Source: Sinomonas atrocyanea
GTDB lineage: Bacteria > Actinomycetota > Actinomycetes > Actinomycetales > Micrococcaceae
Length of the DNA stretch: 64,000 nt
NCBI RefSeq assembly: GCF_030812675.1
Contig: NZ_JAUSTE010000006.1
Coordinates: forward strand, 154,023 to 218,022
Direction of reading: 5' to 3'
In this document: positions 1-8,111 of the stretch, one piece after another
Numbering within the stretch: position 1 is the first letter of the stretch
Layout: each line of letters starts with the position of its first letter
The notes under the pieces: generated by a model
Seen by the model: the letters and a program-made list of their open reading frames with translations, nothing else
The model's database searches: none
What the model was told of the DNA's origin: nothing
Translations under genes and position numbers: made by a program

Positions 1-1387
1 CGAACTCGGTGCCGATCGCATCCCAGAGCAGCTTCATGAGCTTGACCCGCTCCACGGCCGTCACGCCCTCGGAGCCACGGATGTACTTGTCGAGGTAGGG
101 CCGGATCTCGGGCGTCTTGAAGTCGAGCGCGCTCGAGTTGAGGTAGATGAGGCCCGAGGCAACGTCCTGCTCGATGATCTCCTTGATCCGCGGGTAGCCG
201 ACCGACATGAACACGCGGTAGGACATCGCGTAGTCCGCCTTCGGCAGCACCGTCCCGTTGGGGCCAGCGTCCGGGTTGAGCGCCATGGCGTCCGCCAGCC
301 CGTAGAACATGTTGCGCCACGCGATCACCTCGCCGGCGCGGGCCTGCACCCCGCGGAAGTCCTTGGTGCCGGTGATCTCGAGAGCCTTGAGCAGCAGTCC
401 GGCAATGAAGTCGAGCTTCACGGCCAGGCGGATCACCCCCTGGAAGGAGAAGCGGTTGAGGAAGCCGGTGGCCGGGGTGAAGTTGTTCATCTTCTCGACG
501 TCGCCGTAGGAGAAGACGTTCTCCCAGGGGACGAGCACGTTGTCGAAGACGAACACGGCGTCGTTCTCGTCCAGCCGGGAGGAGAGCGGGTAGTCGAACG
601 GCGTGCCCATCACGGCGGCCTGGTGCGCGTACGAGGCCCGGGAGATGAGCTTCACGCCCGGAGAATCCATGGGCACCGTGCAGATGAGTGCGAACTCCTT
701 GCGCTTGATCGGCAGGCCGTAGTGCGCAATGAAGTTGTACTGCGTGATGGCGGACCCGGTCGCGACCACCTTGGCGCCCGAGACGATGAGGCCGGCGTCG
801 GTCTCCTTCTGGACCTTCATGAACACATCCCCGGCCTGGTCCGGCGGGAGGTGGCGGTCCACCGGCGGGTTCACGATGGCGTGGTTCCAGTAGAGGACCT
901 TCTCCTGCGACTCCTTGTACCAGCGGTCGGCGTTGTCCTGGTACGGCTCGTAGTACTCGGGCATGCCGCCGAGCGTGCCGAGGAAGGAGCCCTTGTAGTC
1001 CGGCGAGCGGCCGAGCCAGCCGTAGGACATCCGGGCCCACGTCTCAATCGCGGTCCGCGAGGCCTTCAGGTCCTCGACTCCGCGGGCAGCCTTGAAGAAC
1101 GGGTGGGTGAGTCCCCCGGAGCCGGTGTCAGTGGGGACCAGGAGCTTGGAGGCCGTCTCCTCGCGGTGGAAGCCGTCGTAGAGCCGGGCGACCATCCGGA
1201 CCGAGTTGCGGAACGCCGGGTGGGTGGTGACGTCCTTGACGCGTTCGCCGTAGATCCACACCTCCCGCCCGTCGCGCAGCGACTCGATGTACTCGTCGCC
1301 GGTCTGCGGCTTGAGCGGGTTGGCGGGGGTGGTGCGGGTGCTCATGTCCGGCAGCTGGGTGGCGGGCTGGTCGAGGATCTCGGTCAT
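1..1387 (-). CDS. hpaB: 4-hydroxyphenylacetate 3-monooxygenase, oxygenase component (3' end outside window)
   Basis: FADH2-dependent hydroxylase that adds an ortho hydroxyl to 4-hydroxyphenylacetate, giving homoprotocatechuate, with reduced flavin from HpaC. I translated the minus strand from ATG at 1387 and obtained about 462 uninterrupted residues reaching the window edge; family members are roughly 480-520 residues, so only the C-terminus is missing. Early family motifs are present ([20 protein letters not shown] near residue 29, then [12 protein letters not shown]). The start is supported by a GAAAGGAA-type ribosome binding site. It lies 82 nt downstream of hpaC on the same strand, so the two are likely co-transcribed. 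Related substrates such as phenol or 4-nitrophenol are possible, because two-component phenol hydroxylases share this fold. Confidence 0.93.
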   Translation of the reverse strand, partial: MTEILDQPATQLPDMSTRTTPANPLKPQTGDEYIESLRDGREVWIYGERVKDVTTHPAFRNSVRMVARLYDGFHREETASKLLVPTDTGSGGLTHPFFKAARGVEDLKASRTAIETWARMSYGWLGRSPDYKGSFLGTLGGMPEYYEPYQDNADRWYKESQEKVLYWNHAIVNPPVDRHLPPDQAGDVFMKVQKETDAGLIVSGAKVVATGSAITQYNFIAHYGLPIKRKEFALICTVPMDSPGVKLISRASYAHQAAVMGTPFDYPLSSRLDENDAVFVFDNVLVPWENVFSYGDVEKMNNFTPATGFLNRFSFQGVIRLAVKLDFIAGLLLKALEITGTKDFRGVQARAGEVIAWRNMFYGLADAMALNPDAGPNGTVLPKADYAMSYRVFMSVGYPRIKEIIEQDVASGLIYLNSSALDFKTPEIRPYLDKYIRGSEGVTAVERVKLMKLLWDAIGTEF

Positions 1388-1469
1388 GGCGTGGGTTTCC
1401 TTTCATGGCGGCCGACGGCGGCGCTGCCGCGGACTGCGGTGGGCGGGTCTGGGAGAGGGGCGAACGGGT

Positions 1470-2030
1470 TCAGGCGGGGGCGAGGGCCGGGAAGGACGCG
1501 AGCTGGGCGGCGTGGCCGTCGCCGCAGTAGTCCCACGGCGCCCCGCCGACGAGGCCGCCGAGGTGGTGGAACTTCCCGCCGAAGAACAGCAGCGGCGGGA
1601 CGGGCGTGATGTCGAGCGCGAGGACCTCACCGATGACGATCAGGTGGTCACCGCCGTCGTACACGTTCCACGGGCGGCACTCGAGGGTGGCGGCGTTGCC
1701 GGCGAGCACCGGGACTCCGGTGGCGCTCGTTCCCCAGGCTGGTCCGTCCCGCATGGGCCGGCCCGCGAAGTGCAGGCAGGTGTCCTGCTGGGAGAGGCTG
1801 AGCACGTTGATCGCGAACGGCCGGGCCGCGGCATACGCCGCGAGCTTCGAGTCGCGCATGAGCGTGACCTGGGCGAGCGGCGGATCGAGGGAGACCGCGG
1901 TGAAGGCGCTCACCGTGGCCCCGTGGGCCTCGCCGGCATCATTGCGGGTCGTGACGACCGTGACGCCGGTACCGAAGCGCCCGAAGGCGTGGCGCAGGTC
2001 CCGTGGGTCGAGGACTGAGTCAGTGGTCAT
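1470..2030 (-). CDS. hpaC: Flavin reductase component of 4-hydroxyphenylacetate monooxygenase
   Basis: NAD(P)H:flavin oxidoreductase of the HpaC/DIM6 flavin-reductase family (186 residues from the chosen start) that would supply reduced flavin to HpaB. The family core is visible: FGTGVTVVTTR near residue 20, HGATVSAFTAVSLDPPL (flavin-binding strand-loop), FAINVLSLSQ, and a C-terminal PLLFFGGKFHHL. An ATG 21 nt further upstream (2051) is open but gives a non-family extension, so ATG at 2030 is preferred. First gene of the hpaCB unit; two AraC-type half sites lie about 62-88 bp upstream. Confidence 0.9.
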   Translation of the reverse strand: MTTDSVLDPRDLRHAFGRFGTGVTVVTTRNDAGEAHGATVSAFTAVSLDPPLAQVTLMRDSKLAAYAAARPFAINVLSLSQQDTCLHFAGRPMRDGPAWGTSATGVPVLAGNAATLECRPWNVYDGGDHLIVIGEVLALDITPVPPLLFFGGKFHHLGGLVGGAPWDYCGDGHAAQLASFPALAPA

Positions 2031-2091
2031 AGCCCGAGTGTTCCAAGTCACACTCCGCGGCGGCGCCCTTCGCGTCCCGCCTGTCTGTGAG

Positions 2092-2118
2092 GTGCAAGAA
2101 CGCGTCCCCGCAGTGCAA
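2092..2118 (-). promoter_or_regulatory. Candidate AraC-type activator site: two direct TTGCAC repeats
   Basis: On the minus strand TTGCAC occurs twice in the same orientation (2113-2118 and 2092-2097), repeat distance 21 bp, i.e. two helical turns. The pair lies between the AraC-family gene and hpaC, upstream of hpaC. Direct half sites about 21 bp apart are the usual architecture for AraC-family activators. Binding by the neighbouring regulator is inferred. Confidence 0.5.
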
Positions 2119-2133
2119 AAGGCGGGGCCGCGG

Positions 2134-3246
2134 TCAGCTTCGGGGGTCGGGCCGCCCCGGCCGCCGGTCCCGGCGGGCCTCGCGCGGCGTGAGGCCGAAG
2201 CGCGCCTTGAAGGCCCGGGCGAAGTAGGCCTGCGCGGAGAAGCCGCAGCGGGCGGCGATGGCGGAGATCGGCGTCATGCCCTCGCGCGGGTCGGCAAGGA
2301 GGCCGGCGGCGCGCTCGAGGCGGCGCCTGAGGACATAGGCGCCCGGCGGCTCGCCTGCCTCGGTGAACACGCGGGTGAGGTGGCGCTCGCTGAGGCCGAC
2401 GGCGTCGGCAATCCGGGCGGGACCGAGGCAAGGGTCCCCGAGGTGCTCGTCGATGAAGCAGCGGGCAGCCGCGAGGTACCCCTCTGCGGTGCCCTCGCCC
2501 GTGCGCACCACGAGGAGGCGGAGGAGCTCCAGGGCCGAGCCCTCGACCGCGCCCAGGTCTGGGCCCGGGTCCGGGGCGGGGCCCGGGTCGGGAGCCTGGC
2601 GAGGACCGCTGGCCCCCGGACAGGCTGCGAGCGCGGCCCGGACGAGCCGGGCAAGGGCGCGCATGTGCCCGTTCGCGGGACCCGGCTCCTGGAAGTCGAC
2701 CACGAGGGGCCTGCGGAGCGGCCGGCCGCCGGACAGCTCGAGGTAGGTCTCCCGCGGGATCGTGAGGACCATCTCCTCCACTCCGCGGTGGAAGCCCCGC
2801 ATGAAGGGCCGGTCGGCGTCGTAGATGACCGCCTGCCCGGGCCGGAGGGCCTCGAAGCCCCCGGGGTAGTAGAAGAAGGCCTCCCCGCGCAGGGCGAAGA
2901 ACACGCCGATGACCTCCATGGGGTGCTTGCGGATGTACGCCTCGGACCGCTCGATCACTTGGGCGCTCCCCCGCACCTGCGCCAGCTTGACCGAGCCGAA
3001 GTGCAGGTTGACCTCCGTCGCGTCCAGCGGGGCCTCGTCCATGGTGCGGATGTCCAGGTCGATGAGGGCCCTCGCGTTGTGGACGGACCAGAGCTCCATG
3101 CGCTGCGCAGCAGGGATCCCGCGGGTCGAGAAGGCCAGCGATCTGGGACGGCTGCGGCCGTCCGGGGGCAGCAGCTGATCAGGGGGCATCGTGCGCCTTC
3201 CTGCCGGAGGCTCCGTTGCCCGCGCGGCCGAGTCTGTGGTCTGCAT
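2134..3246 (-). CDS. AraC/XylS-family activator, probably of hpaCB
   Basis: About 370 residues. The N-terminal 200 residues look like the AraC-binding-like (FeaR/NphR-type) sensor domain (for example AYIRKHPMEVIGVFFALRGE and FFYYPGGFEALRPGQAVIYD). Residues about 265-365 carry the two helix-turn-helix units of AraC proteins: GPARIADAVGLSERHLTRVF and SAIAARCGFSAQAYFARAFK, followed by the typical FGLTPREARR. A proline/glycine-rich linker joins the two. It is transcribed in the same direction as hpaCB and sits just upstream, so regulation of that operon is the simplest reading; NphR-type activators of two-component phenol hydroxylases are the closest known role. Start could be GTG 3249 or an internal ATG. 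Confidence 0.87.
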   Translation of the reverse strand: MQTTDSAARATEPPAGRRTMPPDQLLPPDGRSRPRSLAFSTRGIPAAQRMELWSVHNARALIDLDIRTMDEAPLDATEVNLHFGSVKLAQVRGSAQVIERSEAYIRKHPMEVIGVFFALRGEAFFYYPGGFEALRPGQAVIYDADRPFMRGFHRGVEEMVLTIPRETYLELSGGRPLRRPLVVDFQEPGPANGHMRALARLVRAALAACPGASGPRQAPDPGPAPDPGPDLGAVEGSALELLRLLVVRTGEGTAEGYLAAARCFIDEHLGDPCLGPARIADAVGLSERHLTRVFTEAGEPPGAYVLRRRLERAAGLLADPREGMTPISAIAARCGFSAQAYFARAFKARFGLTPREARRDRRPGRPDPRS

Positions 3247-3397
3247 CACGTCCGGATTGCCCCACGCTAGGACTGGGCATCAGGGAAGGTGAACCATCGG
3301 CTTCCACTGAGCTGAATCGACCGCCCGGCGCTCCCGGGAGCCGCTGACCGACGGCGGTACCCTGAGCTGGCCCGCCAACGACCGGAATGAGGACTGC

Positions 3398-4534
3398 ATG
3401 TCCGAGACCCCCGCTCCCCCAGCCCGGAAGAAGCTCACCGCCCTCTGGTCCGACACGCTCGGCCGGGCCAGCATCCGCTCCGTCCAGGCCCTCACTGTCG
3501 GCGCCCTCCTCTGGGCGGTGGTGTGGATCCTGCTCAGGATCCCCCTCGTGGTCATCCCCGTGATCATCGCGACGATCCTCGCGTGCGCGATCGTGCCCCT
3601 CGTCCGCTGGCTCTACGCCCACGGGTGGCCCCGTGCGCTGGCCGTGCTCGCCTCGTTCGTGGCCATCCTCGTCGTCTTCGGCGGGATCATCACAGGCATC
3701 GTCTTCCTCATCCGGGCCCAGGCCCACGAGCTCGCCGACCGGTTCACCTCGGGCCTCGAGCAGCTCCACGCCTTCCTCAACAACGGCCCTGCCCGGATCA
3801 GCGACGAGCAGATCACCCAGGCCCGCGACTCGATCCAGCGGTTCTTCACCTCCGGCAGCATCGGCGCCGAGGCCCTCACCGGCGCCCGCACGGCGGGCGA
3901 AATCCTCACGGCACTCATCCTCATGGCCGTCATCCTGTTCTTCTTCCTCAAGGACGGCCGCCAGATCCTCGAGTTCGTGCTGTGGTTCATGCCCCCGGCC
4001 CACCGCGACAAGGCCCGGCTCGCCGCCGACCGCAGTGCCCACGTCCTCGGGGGCTACGTGCGCGGCACAGTGCTGGTCGCCGCCGCGGACGCCGTCATCG
4101 TCGGCACCGGGCTGGCGGTCCTCCATGTCCCGCTCGCCCTGCCCCTGGCCGTCTTCGTGTTCATCGGCGGATTCATCCCGATCCTCGGCGCGACCCTTGC
4201 GGGGTTCCTGGCCGTCGGGATCGCGCTCATCTCCAACGGCCCCGTCGTCGCGCTCATCGTCCTGATCGTGGTCCTGGCCGCCAACCAGATCGAGCACCAC
4301 CTCCTCCAGCCGCTCCTGATGGGCCGAGTCCTCTCGATCCACGGACTGGCCATCATCCTCGCCCTCGCGTCCGGGACGATCCTGGCCGGCATCATCGGCG
4401 CCCTGCTCGCAGTGCCGGTCACGGCCGTGGCGTGGTCGATCATCAAGACGTTCACCGGCCGCGGCGCGCCGAGCGAGCCGGCCGAGCCGACCGGACCGGT
4501 CGGGGCAGACCTCCGCCCCGAGCCCGAGGGCTAG
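3398..4534 (+). CDS. AI-2E-type (UPF0118) membrane permease
   Basis: Polytopic membrane protein of 378 residues in the AI-2E transporter family (TqsA/PerM-like), proposed exporters of small molecules. Typical features: paired N-terminal membrane helices (residues about 30-80), an amphipathic soluble stretch with FTSGLEQLHAFL, then LILMAVILFFFLKDGRQI, GYVRGTVLVAAADAVIVGTG and the signature FVFIGGFIPILGATLAG followed by NQIEHHLLQPLLMGR. The charged/proline C-terminal tail is variable. Monocistronic by layout. Substrate unknown. Confidence 0.9.
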   Translation: MSETPAPPARKKLTALWSDTLGRASIRSVQALTVGALLWAVVWILLRIPLVVIPVIIATILACAIVPLVRWLYAHGWPRALAVLASFVAILVVFGGIITGIVFLIRAQAHELADRFTSGLEQLHAFLNNGPARISDEQITQARDSIQRFFTSGSIGAEALTGARTAGEILTALILMAVILFFFLKDGRQILEFVLWFMPPAHRDKARLAADRSAHVLGGYVRGTVLVAAADAVIVGTGLAVLHVPLALPLAVFVFIGGFIPILGATLAGFLAVGIALISNGPVVALIVLIVVLAANQIEHHLLQPLLMGRVLSIHGLAIILALASGTILAGIIGALLAVPVTAVAWSIIKTFTGRGAPSEPAEPTGPVGADLRPEPEG

Positions 4535-4641
4535 GGCTCCAGCGGCACCGCTAGGCCGAGCGGCCACCGCACCCGGAGCAGCACTGGCATCCAGGGCCCA
4601 CCTTGACGGTCTGGTTGGCCGCGAGGACGTAGGGTTCGGGC

Positions 4642-5076
4642 ATGCTGGAGATCGAGCCGGGGGCGAAAGTCGTCGAGGGAACCTGCGACCACTGCGGGCA
4701 GCCCATGACTCGTGTGACCGGCTTCGTGCATCGAGATGGGTGCGCCTACGCCGTCTACTACGCCTCCTGCTATCACCACGCCGGACACGAGGTCTGGATA
4801 GACGCAGTCTTCTCCCCGACATGGGACGAGGGCACGGACGACCACTTGACGTTCGGCTGCCGCGTCGGCCGCGTCGATGGCCAGGATGAACCCGCGGCCT
4901 CGCTCGTCCCAGCCGCGGGCGGTTGGGGCAACTCCCGAGTGTTCGGCCACAAGCTCTCACGCGACGAAGCGCTCGCCCACCCCATGCTCGCGGAGTTCTG
5001 GGCGCTGGTCGACCATGTGCTGGTACATGACGGCGTAGTCGCAGATCACCTGTACGGAAGGGACGCGACGTTCTAG
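4642..5076 (+). CDS. Hypothetical protein with CxxC motif
   Basis: 144 residues, family not recognised. A CDHCGQP motif near residue 15 and further Cys/His residues (ASCYHHAGHE near residue 47) suggest a small metal-binding or zinc-ribbon-like N-terminus. The rest is acidic and soluble with no signal peptide or membrane segment. Codon use is normal for the window and the ATG lies shortly after a GGGTTCGGGC stretch with only a weak ribosome binding site. It faces gntP and shares a perfect hairpin terminator with it. Confidence 0.6.
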   Translation: MLEIEPGAKVVEGTCDHCGQPMTRVTGFVHRDGCAYAVYYASCYHHAGHEVWIDAVFSPTWDEGTDDHLTFGCRVGRVDGQDEPAASLVPAAGGWGNSRVFGHKLSRDEALAHPMLAEFWALVDHVLVHDGVVADHLYGRDATF

Positions 5077-5131
5077 GACAGCGTGAGGAATCTCGGGCAG
5101 CCGAAGTTCTTCGCCCTCTACAGCTCAGAGG

Positions 5132-5164
5132 GGTGTCCCGGTGAATCCTCTTCACCGGGACACC
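5132..5164. terminator. Bidirectional hairpin between convergent genes
   Basis: A perfect 14-bp stem: GGTGTCCCGGTGAA at 5132-5145 pairs with TTCACCGGGACACC at 5151-5164 around a 5-nt loop. It sits between the stop of the hypothetical gene ending at 5076 and the stop of gntP at 5183, so it can terminate both. Confidence 0.85.
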
Positions 5165-5182
5165 TGTCGGGGGCGAGGGCCC

Positions 5183-6613
5183 CTAGACGAGTAGGGAGAG
5201 CAGGAGCACCATCCCGAGGGCGATGACGCTGACGAGCGTCTGAACGGTGGTGTGGAGGCGTGTGGCTTGGCCGAGGGTCATGCCGAAGGACTCCTTCACG
5301 AGCCAGAATCCCGCGTGGTTGACGTAATTCAGGCCGATCGACCCGGCGCCGATGGCGATGACCAGGAGCGCGACCTGCCATGGGTCCCCGCCTGCGGCGG
5401 GCATCTGGGCCACCATGCCGGTGGCGGAGACGATGCCGACGGTCGCCGACCCCGTCGCGGTGGACAGGATGAGGGAAAGCACCCACCCGAGGATGAGCAC
5501 GTTCAGCTGCCAGTGCTGGGCAGCCTGGGAGAGCGCATCGCCGATGTGGGAGTCGACGAGGATCTTGTTGAAGGCTCCTCCGGCGCCGATGATCAGCAGG
5601 ATGCCCACCACAGGCTTGAGGCTCTCGCCCACCGCGCTGCGCACCTGCTCGCCCGGCTTGAAGCGGGCCAGAGTGAGGAGCGCGAGCAGCACCCCGCACA
5701 TCATCGCCACCACGGGGTTGCCCAGCAACTCGAGCACCTGCAGGGCCGGGCTCTTGGCCGCGAGGAAGACCTGCCCGATGGACTGGGCCAGCATCAGCAC
5801 GATCGGCAGGAGGATGCAGGCCACGGCCCAGGCGATGGGTGAGGTGCGTTCGGTGGCGCCGGGGCCCCGATGGAAGCCGGAGACGGCAACGCCGGCCCCA
5901 GGCGCAGCGGAGTCCTCGACGGAGGCCGGATGGGTGAACTGGGCCACGAGGGCCATATCCGGCTCGACGGTCATGCGGCGGGAGAGCCAGCGGGCGAACA
6001 CCGGGCCCGAGAGGATCACCGTGGGGATGGCACAGACGAAGCCCACGATGATCGTCTTGCCCAGGTCGGCGTGCAGACCGCTGACCGAGGTCAGGGGCCC
6101 GGGGTGAGGGGGCACCATGCCGTGCAGGGTGGCCAGGGCCGCGATGGCCGGGGTCACCACGAGAACGTAGGGCTTGCTGTCAGGACGAGTCCGCTTGATC
6201 CGTTCGGCGACTCCGAAGATGAAGGGGAGCAGGATGATGAGCCCGACCTCGAAGAACATCGGGATCCCGATCACGAAGGCGGCCAGCGTCATCATCCAGG
6301 GGAAGGACCTGGCCGTTCCCCGGGAGACGATCAACTCGGCGAGGCGGTCCGTCGCCCCCGCGTCCGAGAGCAGACGGCCGAGCATGGCGCCCAGGGCGAG
6401 TGTGATGCCGACGTTGCCCAGGACGCCGCCGGCGCCGCTGATGATCGAGGTGGGGATGTCGGTCAGCTTCTCACCCGCCACGAGTCCGGTGAGCACCGAG
6501 ACGACGAGGAGCGCGATGAAGGGGTGGAGCTTGAGCCTGCTGTTGATCAGGGTGATCAGCAGGGCCACGGCCGCTATGAGGACAGCGACGAGAAACCAGG
6601 CGTGAGCGGTCAT
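5183..6613 (-). CDS. gntP: Gluconate:H+ symporter, GntP family
   Basis: 476-residue inner-membrane permease of the GntP family (gluconate and related aldonates). Family features: LINSRLKLHPFIALLVVS near residue 24, GNVGITLALGAMLGRLLSDA (residues about 87-106), FFEVGLIILLPFIF, GMVPPHPGPLTS, and a C-terminal GSIGLNYVNHAGFWLVKESF. Length matches the family. It is preceded on the same strand by a small LacI-type repressor gene, and a perfect 20-bp LacI-type palindrome lies 40-60 bp upstream of its ATG, so it is probably gluconate-inducible. No gluconate kinase is in the window. Confidence 0.93.
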   Translation of the reverse strand: MTAHAWFLVAVLIAAVALLITLINSRLKLHPFIALLVVSVLTGLVAGEKLTDIPTSIISGAGGVLGNVGITLALGAMLGRLLSDAGATDRLAELIVSRGTARSFPWMMTLAAFVIGIPMFFEVGLIILLPFIFGVAERIKRTRPDSKPYVLVVTPAIAALATLHGMVPPHPGPLTSVSGLHADLGKTIIVGFVCAIPTVILSGPVFARWLSRRMTVEPDMALVAQFTHPASVEDSAAPGAGVAVSGFHRGPGATERTSPIAWAVACILLPIVLMLAQSIGQVFLAAKSPALQVLELLGNPVVAMMCGVLLALLTLARFKPGEQVRSAVGESLKPVVGILLIIGAGGAFNKILVDSHIGDALSQAAQHWQLNVLILGWVLSLILSTATGSATVGIVSATGMVAQMPAAGGDPWQVALLVIAIGAGSIGLNYVNHAGFWLVKESFGMTLGQATRLHTTVQTLVSVIALGMVLLLSLLV

Positions 6614-6635
6614 TGGTCATCTCCGGGTATCTGAC

Positions 6636-6656
6636 GGAACGCTGCCTTAGCGTTCC
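6636..6656. promoter_or_regulatory. Second dyad upstream of gntP
   Basis: GGAACGCT (6636-6643) and AGCGTTCC (6649-6656) form a perfect 8-bp inverted repeat with a 5-nt spacer. It lies between the gntP start and the 20-bp palindrome and overlaps its first bases. It may be an auxiliary operator or a leader hairpin. Confidence 0.4.
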
Positions 6657-6672
6657 GGAAACGTTTCCGGAA
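6653..6672. promoter_or_regulatory. Perfect 20-bp LacI-family operator of gntP
   Basis: TTCCGGAAACGTTTCCGGAA is its own reverse complement and has the central CG (AAACGTTT) typical of LacI/GalR-family operators. It lies 40 bp upstream of the gntP start and 25 bp past the stop of the LacI-type gene. Confidence 0.8.
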
Positions 6673-6696
6673 GCTTCCCACGAGACTCCCGTCACG

Positions 6697-7194
6697 TCAA
6701 ACGCGCACGCCTTCCACACGGTCGATGAGGGCGTCGGCCATCGATCGAGCCGTTGCCGCGAGGCCATCCTCGTCCAGTCCCCCGGTGCGGAGCACTGCAC
6801 AGGGCTCCTCCGATGGGTGCTCCTCCTGTCCGGCCCCGGGGTCGAGCAGGATGCGCCCGTCCACGACAGGCCGTGCCACCATGCCCTCCCCCGGCGCGGA
6901 CGGCCTAGTGAGGAGCAGATGGTATCCGCGGTCCTCGCAGGCTTCGAAGAGGCCCGTCACCACGGGCTGACTGAGTTGGCCGGTGACCACGAGCTCGATC
7001 AGGCGCGTGCGGCCCGTCCGCAGGGCTTGGGCTGTCGAGCTGGGCCTGTAGCCGAGTTCGGCGGCTGTCTCCAGGATCCGTGCACGCGTCGCGGCCCCGA
7101 CCTCGGCGCTGCCCGTGAGTGCCCGCGACGCGGTCGCCAGCCCGACCCCTGCTGCTCGCGCGACGTCAGTGAGCGACGTCCGCCGCTTGACCAT
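6697..7194 (-). CDS. Compact LacI-family repressor, probably of gntP
   Basis: From ATG at 7194 (starting MVKRRTSLTDVARAAGVG) the protein is 165 residues, about half the normal 330-350 of LacI/GalR repressors. Residues 4-60 are a full LacI helix-turn-helix plus hinge (ATASRAL recognition helix, GYRPSSTAQALRTGRT). The remainder keeps only the first strand/helix of the sugar-binding fold (ACEDRGYHLLLTRP), a VDGRILLDPG segment and a short C-terminal helix; the central effector-binding region is missing. I saw no frameshift. An upstream in-frame start (7302) adds a non-family extension. It may be a compact sensor, a constitutive DNA binder, or a deletion relic. Confidence 0.75.
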   Translation of the reverse strand: MVKRRTSLTDVARAAGVGLATASRALTGSAEVGAATRARILETAAELGYRPSSTAQALRTGRTRLIELVVTGQLSQPVVTGLFEACEDRGYHLLLTRPSAPGEGMVARPVVDGRILLDPGAGQEEHPSEEPCAVLRTGGLDEDGLAATARSMADALIDRVEGVRV

Positions 7195-7421
7195 CCCAGC
7201 TCCTCGAGACGCGCCCGCCACCGTTCCTGTCGGGCATCTGAGCGCCATCCTTCCACAGGATTCCCGTGCCACTGCGACCGCGCTGGCAGGGGAGCCGATC
7301 AAGAGTGGGTGAGAGCTCCTTCATCTCGCAACGGGCGGTCCTTGGAACGGCTACCCCAGACCTTGGGTTGGGCCCGGACCGCCGATGACTAGGCGGAGGA
7401 CCCAGTGGATGCCGCCCCCGC

Positions 7422-8054
7422 TCAGCCGAGCCCCAGGAACGCCCGCCACAGCCCCACGATCACGACCGGCCCGAACAGGGTCCCGGTGACGACCTGGGCG
7501 AGCGTGTGGGCGCGGAGCACCACGCGGGCCCAGCCGACTGCGAGGACCACGAGGAGGAGCGGCCACCATGCGGGCCCGAACAGGACGATCACCGAGACGG
7601 CGGCCGAGGACACAGCAGCGGCGTGGCCGCTCACCTTCCACCAGATGCTCACGATCGCGAGGACGGCGATCCCAGCAATGAGCGCCAGGACCATCGCGAC
7701 CACGGAGTCCGGTGCGCCCGCCCAGATGAGGACGCCGAGCCCGAGCAGCACGCAGACGATCGCCATGGCGAGCACGGGCGCGCGCTGGGACCTCTCGCTC
7801 ACGTGGTGGTCGACCACCTTGCCCGCGCGCACGAGCGCGAGGAGCACCGCGAAGGGCAGCACCGATGTGAACACCAGCGCGACCGCGCCGTACCACCACG
7901 TCCCCGGCCAGCCGGGGCTCGCCGCCGGGCTCAGCAGGAGCTGGACCGCGACGGTGAACGGCGGCTGGAAGACCTCGCTGAGCGCCCGCGCGACGGCGGC
8001 TGCGGGCCCCCGCGGGGACCGCGCCGGCGGCGTCGGGCGATGGCTGGCTAGCAC
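7422..8054 (-). CDS. PAP2-superfamily membrane phosphatase-like protein
   Basis: 210-residue membrane protein with about five hydrophobic segments. Remnants of PAP2 phosphatase motifs are visible in order: SERSQRAP (motif 1 region, residue about 87), KVSGHAAAV (motif 2, with catalytic His, residue about 140) and RVVLRAHTLAQVVTG (motif 3, residue about 176). The motif 3 acidic residue is replaced by Gln, so activity is uncertain. Likely acts on lipid phosphates or undecaprenyl pyrophosphate. GTG start, preceded by GGAAGAC at 7 nt spacing. Confidence 0.75.
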   Translation of the reverse strand: MLASHRPTPPARSPRGPAAAVARALSEVFQPPFTVAVQLLLSPAASPGWPGTWWYGAVALVFTSVLPFAVLLALVRAGKVVDHHVSERSQRAPVLAMAIVCVLLGLGVLIWAGAPDSVVAMVLALIAGIAVLAIVSIWWKVSGHAAAVSSAAVSVIVLFGPAWWPLLLVVLAVGWARVVLRAHTLAQVVTGTLFGPVVIVGLWRAFLGLG

Positions 8055-8111
8055 GATTCCAGTCTTCCATGCCCGGCTCCGCTCCCGGCTGCTCCCGGGC
8101 AGCCGCGCGGA

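Noticed and set aside
3179..5155. 658-codon open frame on the minus strand
   Set aside because: It is antisense to the AI-2E permease and hypothetical genes, its translation is Arg/Asp/Glu-rich low-complexity, and GC-rich third positions explain it.
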